Part shown: positions 44,192 through 52,011 of the stretch, piece after piece
Layout: every line of letters starts with the position of its first letter
How positions within the stretch are numbered: position 1 is the stretch's first letter
Assembly (NCBI RefSeq): GCF_026239695.1
Contig: NZ_JAPIVS010000003.1
Span: 496,001 to 560,000 of the forward strand
Direction of reading: 5' to 3'
From: Pedobacter sp. MC2016-15
Lineage (GTDB): Bacteria; Bacteroidota; Bacteroidia; Sphingobacteriales; Sphingobacteriaceae
DNA: 64,000 bases
Translations under genes and position numbers: made by a program
Notes under the pieces: model-generated
What the model was told of the DNA's origin: nothing
Database searches by the model: none
Seen by the model: only the letters and a program-made list of their open reading frames with translations

Positions 44192-44659
44192 TAGTAAAAT
44201 AGGTAAGCCAATTTCAGCTTTTGCCTGCGAGATGACCAGGGAGCTGTGTACATTCCCTACATTATCAAGCGTTGCAATCTTCTGTCTGAGAAAAGCGTTA
44301 TACGCATGCATATCCGGAATGATAATTTTGAGCATGAAGTCAAAATTACCCGTGATATGATAACATTCCAGGACTTCAGGAAAAACAATCACACTTCTCT
44401 GAAAAGAGGCCAGGGAATCCTCGCTGTGGTTATTCAGGACAATCTGAGGGAATGCAACCATACTTGAAGTGATCTTCTCCCTGTCCAGCACAGCAACATA
44501 TTTTTTGATATATCCCATCTCTTCCAGACGCTTTCTTCTGTCAAATATCGGAGAAATTGTCCTGTTGAGATTATATGCGAGTTCTTTATTAGTTAACCTT
44601 CCGTTTTCCTGCAGAAGATTTAATATACCCAAATCCGTAGGGTCTAAATGCGGGTTCAT
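44189..44659 (-). CDS. Lrp/AsnC family transcriptional regulator
   Basis: 156 residues. N-terminal winged HTH (LDPTDLGILNLLQENGRLTN, ELAYNLNRTISPIFDRRKRLEEMGYI) and C-terminal RAM/ACT-like ligand domain (YHITGNFDFMLKIIIPDMHAYNAFL). Typical length for amino-acid-responsive regulators. Target unknown; the neighbouring 55-residue gene is on the same strand 80 bp upstream. Confidence 0.93.
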   Translation of the reverse strand: MNPHLDPTDLGILNLLQENGRLTNKELAYNLNRTISPIFDRRKRLEEMGYIKKYVAVLDREKITSSMVAFPQIVLNNHSEDSLASFQRSVIVFPEVLECYHITGNFDFMLKIIIPDMHAYNAFLRQKIATLDNVGNVHSSLVISQAKAEIGLPILL

Positions 44660-44740
44660 CTTTTGAATCGATTTTAACTTTGAATAGGTTTATTTGGTTG
44701 ATGATGCGGTTGGTTGGTGTATCAAATATAATATATTTTT

Positions 44741-44908
44741 TTATTCTTGTTGAGTTTCGGCATCGCCATTTTTTTCTTTTAGTGCCTGATTGTAACCCAG
44801 ATTATAACTGATCTGGCCCCAGGCTGTCAGCATCAAAATAATATCTTCGTCTTTTAGCGGACCTTTTACCTGGCTCTGGCAATAAACCAGGAAATCACTT
44901 TCTGTCAT
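44741..44908 (-). CDS. Small hypothetical protein (55 aa)
   Basis: MTESDFLVYCQSQVKG at the start, then KDEDIILMLTAWGQISYNLGYNQALKEKNG (split here) and an acidic tail. Start is ATG 44908; a longer in-frame start gives an implausible extra dozen residues. Helical, soluble, one Cys. No family recognised. Being composed of well-spread codons with an ATG and a stop, it looks genuine but is not certain. Confidence 0.55.
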   Translation of the reverse strand: MTESDFLVYCQSQVKGPLKDEDIILMLTAWGQISYNLGYNQALKEKNGDAETQQE

Positions 44909-45092
44909 CTTTATTGATTTATAGGAATTTGCACAAAATAACAAAATACCTGCTAAGGCTCAAAACATAAGATTTAAAACTAAAATCGCCGGGGGCTGTT
45001 TAAGGCAAAATATAAATTCATGTTATCAATTGGTAAAGGATGACTTATAAATCAAATGATATGTATAATTTGCAGGCAGATAATAATTAAAT

Positions 45093-45977
45093 ATGGCGTC
45101 AGGTTTTTTTGCGATTTTAGATGATATAGCTGCTTTAATGGATGATGTCGCACTGACAGCGAAAATAGCTACCAGAAAAACTGCGGGTATACTGGGAGAT
45201 GACCTTGCGGTGAATGCCGAAAAAGCTACAGGCTTTGTGTCTTCAAGGGAGCTGCCCGTATTGTGGTCAATCACCAAAGGCTCGTTAATTAACAAGATTA
45301 TCATCGTTCCCGTCGCCCTGCTGCTCAATGCTTTTTTTCCTGTAGCGATTACCGTAATCCTGATTCTCGGAGGTTTCTATCTTGCTTTTGAAGGAGTTGA
45401 AAAAATTGTAGAGTACCTGTTCCACCGTTCTCATACGCCACAAGGGGTAGCTGTAACAGCTGCTCAAGCTCCTGATCAGAAACAGGATGACAATGAAGCA
45501 GAAAAAACGAAGATAAAATCTGCAGTGACCACAGATTTTATCCTCTCGGTTGAAATTGTCATCATCGCACTGGGTACAGTGCTGGAAGAAAGCCTGATGT
45601 TGCAGATCGCAACAGTTTCCATCGTTGCCATACTGGCTACAATTGGGGTTTATGGAATTGTTGCGCTGATTGTTCGCATGGATGATACCGGACTGAAATT
45701 AATTGCCCGGACAAATGATAAGGGAGTAGTAGCAAAGCTAGGGCATCTGCTGGTGAAGTCTTTACCAGTGATCATCAGAGTCCTTAGCGTTGTCGGTACA
45801 ATCGCTCTTATCCTGGTTTCAGGCGGTATTTTTGTACATAATATCCACTACATACATGATCTTTTTCCGAATGTACCTTCCATCATCAAGGAGTTTGGTT
45901 TTGGATTAATTGCAGGTTTACTTGCCGTCGGCCTCTTCACACTCGTCAAAAAAGTCATTGCATTAGCTAAACAATAA
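45093..45977 (+). CDS. DUF808 (YedI-like) inner-membrane protein
   Basis: 294-residue membrane protein. Signature N-terminus MASGFFAILDDIAALMDDVA, then KTAGILGDDLAVNAEKATGF, then about eight hydrophobic spans (e.g. LLLNAFFPVAITVILILGG, IEIVIIALGTVLE-type helix, VIIRVLSVVGTIALIL). Function of the family is unknown. A metal permease-like gene follows after 25 bp in the same direction. Confidence 0.85.
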   Translation: MASGFFAILDDIAALMDDVALTAKIATRKTAGILGDDLAVNAEKATGFVSSRELPVLWSITKGSLINKIIIVPVALLLNAFFPVAITVILILGGFYLAFEGVEKIVEYLFHRSHTPQGVAVTAAQAPDQKQDDNEAEKTKIKSAVTTDFILSVEIVIIALGTVLEESLMLQIATVSIVAILATIGVYGIVALIVRMDDTGLKLIARTNDKGVVAKLGHLLVKSLPVIIRVLSVVGTIALILVSGGIFVHNIHYIHDLFPNVPSIIKEFGFGLIAGLLAVGLFTLVKKVIALAKQ

Positions 45978-46002
45978 TGGTAAATTCGGCCCACCGAAAA
46001 GT

Positions 46003-46725
46003 ATGAGTTTCATTAATTTCAGCCGTCCTTTACTGGCGGGTATATTACATTCATTTGAGCCTGACCATATCACTGCGGTATCTGTGCTAGCTTCAGAACA
46101 GGCGATCAGGAAAAAGAAAATATCCTGGGGCGTGATCTTCAGAGCCTCTCAATGGGCGCTGGGGCATTCAGTAACTCTGCTGATCTTTGGCGGTATCGCC
46201 CTTGCTTTCAAGGCTTCCCTGCACCAGTATGTCACCAATATTTCCGAGTGGGCAGAGATTGCGGTTGGTCCCATCATGATCTTTTTGGGTGTAAAAGCAC
46301 TCAGGAGCAACTCCAAAATCGACGACCTGATCAAAGCCAATGAAACAGCAGAAGCCCCTCAGCATACGCATGTGGGCCGGCCTTCGGTACACGTTCATGG
46401 AAAAAATGGCGCAAAAATCCCGGTGAATCCTTTAACACGTTCCTTCTGGGTGGGCATGATCCACGGCCTCGCCGGAACCGGTGGGGCCTTGACTACAGCG
46501 CTTGTGATCAGCGCCACTACCATTCAGGCTTCCATTATGGTGCTGATTATTGAATCTGCCGGCATCATTCTGGCCATGAGCATCTATAGTTATATTCTGA
46601 TATCCACCATGAGCAGGTACCTGCAAAAAAATATGTTCGTATTTAAATGGATCAACGGCATCGCAGGGGTAGGATCGGCGACAGTGGGATGTATCGTCAT
46701 CTACAGGGTATTAACTGCCGGCTGA
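46003..46725 (+). CDS. NiCoT/UreH-like metal permease homologue
   Basis: 240-residue polytopic protein. HSFEPDHITAV near residue 16 is the H(x)4DH-type metal-selectivity motif of NiCoT/RcnA/UreH-like (NicO) transporters; the WALGHSVTLLIFGG segment is the second signature. A cytoplasmic loop contains HTHVGRPSVHVHG, a His-rich patch fitting Ni/Co handling; WVGMIHGLAGTGGALT is the paired half-repeat. Substrate unproved. 140 bp before the sigma-factor gene. Confidence 0.82.
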   Translation: MSFINFSRPLLAGILHSFEPDHITAVSVLASEQAIRKKKISWGVIFRASQWALGHSVTLLIFGGIALAFKASLHQYVTNISEWAEIAVGPIMIFLGVKALRSNSKIDDLIKANETAEAPQHTHVGRPSVHVHGKNGAKIPVNPLTRSFWVGMIHGLAGTGGALTTALVISATTIQASIMVLIIESAGIILAMSIYSYILISTMSRYLQKNMFVFKWINGIAGVGSATVGCIVIYRVLTAG

Positions 46726-46865
46726 TCTTCTAAAAAAATATTTGATACCCGCGTAAGGGTAAAACCATTCTGGCGTGTTTGATAAGCAGACAGGGAAAAC
46801 TGAATATCCTTTCCTGGCAAATAACTATAATTGTTAAACAATGCTTAACCCTAAACGCTGGAATT

Positions 46866-47450
46866 TTGGATTTGAATAACGAACAGCTTATACCACTCTT
46901 GCTTTCAGGCGATGAAAGTACTTTCGAAAGCGTGTATAAACATTTTCTGAAGCCCCTCCATAGTTATGCAATTACCATTCTCAGGGATGAAGAGGCGGCA
47001 AAAGGAACCGTACAGAATATCTTCCTGAAGTTATGGGAACGAAAGCATACACTTAACTTTAACGGCTCCATCAAGGCCTATCTGTACAGCGCTGTTTATC
47101 ATGAATGTCTCAATTACATCCGTCACGAGAAAGTTAAGCTCAACCACCAGGATCATCTGGTTTACACGATGAAAAATACCGAGGAACAAGACAAGGGAAT
47201 TGAGTTCAGCGACTTAAAGGACAAATTGCAGCAGGTGCTGAATAATCTTCCGGAGAAATGCCGGACGGTGTTTCAGCTGAGCCGGTTCGAAGAGCTGAAA
47301 TACAGGGAAATTGCCGATCAGATGGGGATTTCTGTGAAAACAGTAGAGGCACAGATGGGCAAAGCATTGAAAATACTCAGGCACGAACTGGTGGATTATC
47401 TGCCTGTGATCATCTGGCTGATCAGCCACCAGTTTATCATATTTAATTAG
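46866..47450 (+). CDS. ECF RNA polymerase sigma factor, FecI-like
   Basis: 194 residues from TTG 46866 (LDLNNEQLIPLLLSGDESTFE). No ATG exists in this frame upstream; an earlier TTG at 46779 would add 29 poorly conserved residues. Region 2: ESVYKHFLKPLHSYAI, LRDEEAAKGTVQNIFLKLWE. Region 4: LPEKCRTVFQLSRFEELKYR, EIADQMGISVKTVEAQMGKA. A hydrophobic tail (PVIIWLISHQFIIF) is common in Bacteroidota FecI homologues. FecR follows 6 bp after the stop: the usual sigma/anti-sigma pair. Confidence 0.9.
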   Translation: MDLNNEQLIPLLLSGDESTFESVYKHFLKPLHSYAITILRDEEAAKGTVQNIFLKLWERKHTLNFNGSIKAYLYSAVYHECLNYIRHEKVKLNHQDHLVYTMKNTEEQDKGIEFSDLKDKLQQVLNNLPEKCRTVFQLSRFEELKYREIADQMGISVKTVEAQMGKALKILRHELVDYLPVIIWLISHQFIIFN

Positions 47451-47456
47451 AAGGAT

Positions 47457-48437
47457 ATGGACGAGATTTTAGTAAAATTTGTCATTGGTGAAGCTACAGC
47501 AGCAGAAGAGCAGCAGGTTCTCGCATGGACAAAAGAAAATAAAGCGAATGAAAAGTACCTTGAGCATTTCAGGCTGATCTGGGAAACTAGCAAAACGCTG
47601 CAGCCGGAGAGTACACTGGACGAAGATTCCAGCTGGCAGGAATTCAAACAGTTGCGCAGCGATAGGGAACATGGTCAAAAGGAGGCTGGTCACCAACCAC
47701 CTGTTTACACCCTGAAAAAAGGAAAAAGCTGGATTCAGATTGCAGCTACATGGCTGGTCATTCTGGGTACTGCGGCGTTTTTATTCAGCCGCTATTTTCC
47801 CGCAGAGCCGGAATTATTAACGCTGCAGAGTTTTGATACGGTAAAGTCAGATACCTTATCCGATGGCTCAGTGATCACACTGAACAAAAACTCCAGGGCA
47901 GAATATCCGACGAAATTTTCCGGCAGCACCAGGGAAATGAAACTGCTCAGCGGTGAAGCGTTTTTTGATATCGCGCATGACCGAAAAAAACCTTTTATCG
48001 TGCATGTAAGGGATGCGGCTGTAAAGGTAGTGGGTACCTCCTTTAACATCCGCAATCATACGGACCAGGCAGAGGTAATTGTAGAGACCGGCATTGTGGA
48101 AGTCAGCAGGAAAAAGGTCATCGTCAGACTGAAGCCCGCAGAAAAAGCTGAGATCAACTATCGGACAAATGAACTGAAAAAAAGTATCAATCCTGATCAG
48201 TTTTATAACTACTACCGCACAAAAGAATTTGTTGCCAATAAAACCCCGCTGTGGCGTATTGTAGAAGTATTAAATGATGTGTATAAAGTGAATATACAGG
48301 TGCCCGACCGCGACCTGGCCAACAGACAGCTTACTACGACGCTACGTCTGGGAAGCCTGGATCCGATCCTGGATATCATTGCCATCGCTTTCAATGCACA
48401 AATTGTACATGAGGCAGATAAAATTATCATCCGGTAG
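47457..48437 (+). CDS. FecR family anti-sigma factor (membrane-bound)
   Basis: 326 residues. Cytosolic anti-sigma N-terminal part (1-85), one transmembrane span about 89-110 (IQIAATWLVILGTAAFLF), then periplasmic FecR domain (LSDGSVITLNKNSRAEYP, LLSGEAFFDIAHDRKKPF) and the C-terminal DUF4974 (FVANKTPLWRIVEVLNDVYK, TTTLRLGSLDPILDII). It should hold the sigma factor until its periplasmic part meets the STN domain of a transducer. ATG 47457, 6 bp after the sigma stop and 8 bp before the STN gene. Confidence 0.92.
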   Translation: MDEILVKFVIGEATAAEEQQVLAWTKENKANEKYLEHFRLIWETSKTLQPESTLDEDSSWQEFKQLRSDREHGQKEAGHQPPVYTLKKGKSWIQIAATWLVILGTAAFLFSRYFPAEPELLTLQSFDTVKSDTLSDGSVITLNKNSRAEYPTKFSGSTREMKLLSGEAFFDIAHDRKKPFIVHVRDAAVKVVGTSFNIRNHTDQAEVIVETGIVEVSRKKVIVRLKPAEKAEINYRTNELKKSINPDQFYNYYRTKEFVANKTPLWRIVEVLNDVYKVNIQVPDRDLANRQLTTTLRLGSLDPILDIIAIAFNAQIVHEADKIIIR

Positions 48438-48445
48438 TCTTGCGT

Positions 48446-50140
48446 ATGAAGTATATCTGTCTTTTGATATTGCTGATATCCACGGCCCAGGCTCAGAGTA
48501 AACTGGATAAGGATATCAGCATCCATATAAAACATGCCCGGCTTTCAACTTTGCTTGATACCCTCGGGAAAAGGAATGGCTTTTATTTTTCTTATTCCAA
48601 CGATCAGATCAATGCCGATAGCCTGGTGAATATATCAATTGATCATCAGCCATTGCGGACGGTTTTAGACTCTCTTTTCAAAGGAGATGTAGAATATAAG
48701 GAGAGTCCCGGATATGTGATCCTTCGGCTGGCACCTAACAACCTCACAATCAAAGCGGAAAATGTCACCGGTAAGGAACAAAGCTATGTGATCAGCGGTT
48801 ATATCCTGGATGAACGTACAGGCCTCGGTATCCCCAATGCGAGTATTTATGAGAAGAGGCTGCTGGTATCTACGCTCAGCGATCATATGGGATATTTTAA
48901 GATCAGGATCAAAACCGCGGGCATGATCACGCTCACAGTGAGTAAGGAGTATTACAAAGATGCCAGCTTAAATTTTCTCAGTGATGTCACCATTGGCCTC
49001 AAGCCGAGGGAACCTGATTATAACAAAGAATCGAACCCGGATCAGGCGGCCAGAAGCTGGCTGGGTAGGATATTTGTATCTTCAAAACTGAGAGAGCAGG
49101 GGGTAAACCTCAGGAACTACTTTGCCAATGCGCCTTTTCAGACTTCCCTTACACCTGGTTTAAGTTCAAGGGGGATGATGAGCAGCCAGGTGGTCAACCA
49201 TCTATCACTCAATGTAATCGGAGGGTATACGGCCGGACTGGACGGGGTGGAGTTTGCCTATATCTTTAATATCAACAGGCTTGACGTCAGGTATATCCAG
49301 GTGGCCGGACTCTTCAACGTCACCGGCGGAAACTTCCAGGGTGTACAGATCGGGGGCATAGGAAATAATGTGCTGAAAAAGGTGAACGGGCTGCAGCTGG
49401 CCTCTACCTATAATATGGTGACCGACAGCGTAAAAGGAATGCAGGTAGGAGGGATTTTCAACAGTACCAAAAGCAGTGTCAATGGCCTGCAGCTTTCTGC
49501 AGTCTTGAATTATGCAGGCAGAAACAGTTCGGGCTTCCGCTTCGCAGGCATAGCGAATATCACTGGCGATACCGCAAAGGGGGCACAAATCGCAGGAATC
49601 CTGAATAAAGCCAGGGTCATGAATGGATTTACCTTTGGTCTTATTAATATTGCTGATACCCTCAACGGTTATGCATTGGGGGTACTGAACTTATCAAAAA
49701 ATGGCGATCATAAAATCATGGCTTATTCAAGTGACCTGGCACCGTTCAATCTGGGTTTCAAATCCGGCAACCACAGACTGTATTCCGTATTCTCTGCGGG
49801 GGTCAACCCGGGCAGAAATACAACCTATTTCAACCTGGGCTGGGGCATAGGACATGATTTTGTGCTCAATAAGCGCTCCTTCATCGCTACGGAACTGTCT
49901 TCTAACAACCTGCTGGCAAGTCACTGGAAACAAACGTATTCTGTGGACCGGCTGAGCGCAGTGTTTACCTATAAAGCGTACCGCAGTCTTTCCTTATTTG
50001 CAGGACCTTCTTTCAATCTGTTGCACAATGAAGGACTGGCGGCCGAACGTGAGGAGATCACAAAAAACAAACCTGTGCTGATGAATATCGGGAAGAATAA
50101 GGCCTGGATAGGATGGACTGTAGGGATGTCCTTCCTGTAA
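48446..50140 (+). CDS. STN- and carboxypeptidase-regulatory-domain surface protein with LA_2272-like repeats (no TonB plug)
   Basis: 564 residues from ATG 48446. Signal peptide ends TAQAQ (about residue 18); STN domain about 22-95 (IHIKHARLSTLLDTLGKR, FYFSYSNDQINADSLVNISI, DHQPLRTVLDSLF), CarboxypepD_reg-like domain about 113-185 (YVISGYILDERTGLGIPNAS). Then, instead of plug and TonB barrel, an array of 16-residue units of the form xNGxQhxxhhN (VNGLQLASTYNMVTDS, VKGMQVGGIFNSTKSS, VNGLQLSAVLNYAGRN, SSGFRFAGIANITGDT) from about 290 to 415, resembling Leptospira LA_2272-type surface repeats, and a C-terminal barrel-like part ending GMSFL. In the same operon as fecI/fecR. Its role as transducer is inferred. 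Confidence 0.8.
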   Translation: MKYICLLILLISTAQAQSKLDKDISIHIKHARLSTLLDTLGKRNGFYFSYSNDQINADSLVNISIDHQPLRTVLDSLFKGDVEYKESPGYVILRLAPNNLTIKAENVTGKEQSYVISGYILDERTGLGIPNASIYEKRLLVSTLSDHMGYFKIRIKTAGMITLTVSKEYYKDASLNFLSDVTIGLKPREPDYNKESNPDQAARSWLGRIFVSSKLREQGVNLRNYFANAPFQTSLTPGLSSRGMMSSQVVNHLSLNVIGGYTAGLDGVEFAYIFNINRLDVRYIQVAGLFNVTGGNFQGVQIGGIGNNVLKKVNGLQLASTYNMVTDSVKGMQVGGIFNSTKSSVNGLQLSAVLNYAGRNSSGFRFAGIANITGDTAKGAQIAGILNKARVMNGFTFGLINIADTLNGYALGVLNLSKNGDHKIMAYSSDLAPFNLGFKSGNHRLYSVFSAGVNPGRNTTYFNLGWGIGHDFVLNKRSFIATELSSNNLLASHWKQTYSVDRLSAVFTYKAYRSLSLFAGPSFNLLHNEGLAAEREEITKNKPVLMNIGKNKAWIGWTVGMSFL

Positions 50141-50143
50141 TGC

Positions 50144-51049
50144 TCAAATGGTCCTGAACGAACTTGGTGAAAAGCTGGTTTCCTTTTTAAAGAAATTCGA
50201 AAACTGTGCAAGATCATCAAAGCCCAGGGTATAGGCAATCTCCGCAATGTTCCAGTTGGTCTGCTTCAGCAGGATCTTTGCTTCGGTGACCACACGGTTG
50301 CTGATCAGTCTCGTGGTGGTATTTCCCGTAATATCTTTTAAAACCTTGTTCAGGTGGTTTACATGGACCGCCAGACGGTCAGCATAGTCCTTCGCACTGC
50401 GCAGGTTCAGGCGCTGCTCCGTAGAATCAAGTGGAAACTGGCGCTCCAATAGTTCCAGAAACAACGAGGAGATGCGCTCAGATGCATTTTGTGTGCTGGC
50501 CAATACCGCCATAGGCTGCAATTTCTGACCATAGTGTATGAGTTCCAGTACCATGGTTCTCAGCAGGTCATATTTAAACCTGTAGTCAGAACCGATCTCT
50601 TTCAGCATTTTTCTGAAAATGTATTCAATCTCCTGCTGTTCTTCATCGCTGAGCTCAAATATTGGCGTCTGTCCGGCCTGGAAGATCGGCAGCTCATCCA
50701 GCTGTATGCCTGTTTTACCAGAGCCTAAAAATTCAGGGGTAAAAATACAGAAGATACCTCGTTGTTGGCTGTTCTCCGGAATCCAGTGATAAGGGATCTT
50801 GGGCGTGGCAAAGAGTAAGCCATTGCCTTGGATATCTATTACCTTATCGGCATACTCTGCCCTGCTATTGCCCTTCAGCCAGCTGATCTTGTAATAGGCA
50901 CGACGACTGTAGGGCATCTCGCGACTGCCATCCTGATTAAAAAGCTTTTCGCTTTCAAAAATATTGAAATGACCAATCTCCTTCAGCATGCCTCCAGGTT
51001 GGGCAGCGTCGTTCCGTTTATAAAAATCGTCCAGTGAGGTATTGGTCAT
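50144..51049 (-). CDS. AraC family transcriptional regulator
   Basis: 301 residues. N-terminal cupin-type sensor (YYKISWLKGNSRAEYADKVI, GNGLLFATPKIPYHW) and a C-terminal AraC HTH (AKDYADRLAVHVNHLNKVLK, WNIAEIAYTLGFDDLAQFSNF, SFSPSSFR). It lies 13 bp after the SDR gene on the same strand, so the two form a transcript. Convergent with the STN gene with only 3 bp between stops. Confidence 0.9.
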   Translation of the reverse strand: MTNTSLDDFYKRNDAAQPGGMLKEIGHFNIFESEKLFNQDGSREMPYSRRAYYKISWLKGNSRAEYADKVIDIQGNGLLFATPKIPYHWIPENSQQRGIFCIFTPEFLGSGKTGIQLDELPIFQAGQTPIFELSDEEQQEIEYIFRKMLKEIGSDYRFKYDLLRTMVLELIHYGQKLQPMAVLASTQNASERISSLFLELLERQFPLDSTEQRLNLRSAKDYADRLAVHVNHLNKVLKDITGNTTTRLISNRVVTEAKILLKQTNWNIAEIAYTLGFDDLAQFSNFFKKETSFSPSSFRTI

Positions 51050-51062
51050 TTCTGTAAAGATA

Positions 51063-51821
51063 CTATAAAAACATACCTCCTGAAACTTCTATCCGCTGCC
51101 CGTTTACCCAGCGGTTATCATCTGATAACAGGCCGGCGATCATTGGCCCGATATCGTCAGGTAATCCCGGTCTGCCCAAAGCAGTAATACTGGAAACCAT
51201 AGCATTCACTTCCGGGTTATCACGAACAATACCTCCGCTGAAATCTGTCTGGATGGCGCCCGGCGCTACGGTATTTACTCTGATCCCGCGGGGCCCCAGT
51301 TCCTTAGCCATATAACGGCTGAGCACTTCCACGGCACCCTTTACGGCTGCATAGGCCCCGCTTTCAGGAACACAAACCCGTGTCAGGCCGCTGGAGATAT
51401 TGACAATGCTTCCGCCATCATTGATGAGGGGCAGCAGCTTTTGGGTTAAAAAGAAAACGCCTTTGAAATGAACGTTGTACAAGAGATCAAGTTCTTCTTC
51501 TGTGGTCTTCAAAATTGAGTTGTGATGCGAAGTGCCAGCATTATTGACCAGGTAATCTATCCCCTCAGCAGCCCAGTCTTTCAGGATTTCTTTTACCTGC
51601 GATACAAAACCATCGAATGTGCTGCTGTCGCCGGTATCGAGTTTCAGGGCTATGGCCTGTGCACCTTCCTGTTGGGCAAGGTCGATTACTTTGTCTGCTT
51701 CATCAGCTGCGGAGTTGTAAGTGAAAATAGAGTTTACACCTCTCTTTGCGAGGTTGAGGAGGGTATTGCGGCCGAGACCACGACTGCCACCTGTAATCAG
51801 TGCGATTTTATGTGTTGCCAT
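51063..51821 (-). CDS. Short-chain dehydrogenase/reductase (SDR)
   Basis: 252 residues from ATG 51821 (MATHKIALITGGSRGLGRNT); the frame extends 35 residues further but only the inner start gives a normal SDR. NAD(P) motif TGGSRGLG (9-16), NNAG (about 97), catalytic Ser in IVNISSG, Tyr-x-x-x-Lys as YAAVK, then GPRGIRVNTVAPGAIQTD. A soluble oxidoreductase of unknown substrate. First gene of an SDR-AraC pair, divergent from the kinase gene. Confidence 0.93.
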   Translation of the reverse strand: MATHKIALITGGSRGLGRNTLLNLAKRGVNSIFTYNSAADEADKVIDLAQQEGAQAIALKLDTGDSSTFDGFVSQVKEILKDWAAEGIDYLVNNAGTSHHNSILKTTEEELDLLYNVHFKGVFFLTQKLLPLINDGGSIVNISSGLTRVCVPESGAYAAVKGAVEVLSRYMAKELGPRGIRVNTVAPGAIQTDFSGGIVRDNPEVNAMVSSITALGRPGLPDDIGPMIAGLLSDDNRWVNGQRIEVSGGMFL

Positions 51822-51967
51822 TTTAAATGTCTTTGAAATTGTTAAGACAAAGTTACCCGGCTGCAGGATGCTGTGTTTGCTGAAATCAAAGGGATGTTTG
51901 AGAATTTCAATCAATCTAATCCACACATATGCAGTTAGTAAAACCAGCAGGGGAGAATGGAAATTTA

Positions 51968-51996
51968 TTGTGATATTGATATATTATATATCTTTA
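51968..51996 (+). promoter_or_regulatory. Candidate promoter of the hybrid kinase gene
   Basis: TTG 51968-51970, 18-bp spacer, TATCTTTA 51989-51996 (7 of 8 to TAnnTTTG), 15 bp before ATG 52012. It supports the short start over the long open frame that begins at 51721. Confidence 0.45.
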
Positions 51997-52011
51997 CTCA
52001 GAAATTTTCGG

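Noticed and set aside
51721..52011. 97-residue N-terminal extension of the hybrid kinase
   Set aside because: It overlaps the divergent SDR gene, has no domain, and a promoter-like pair lies just before ATG 52012.
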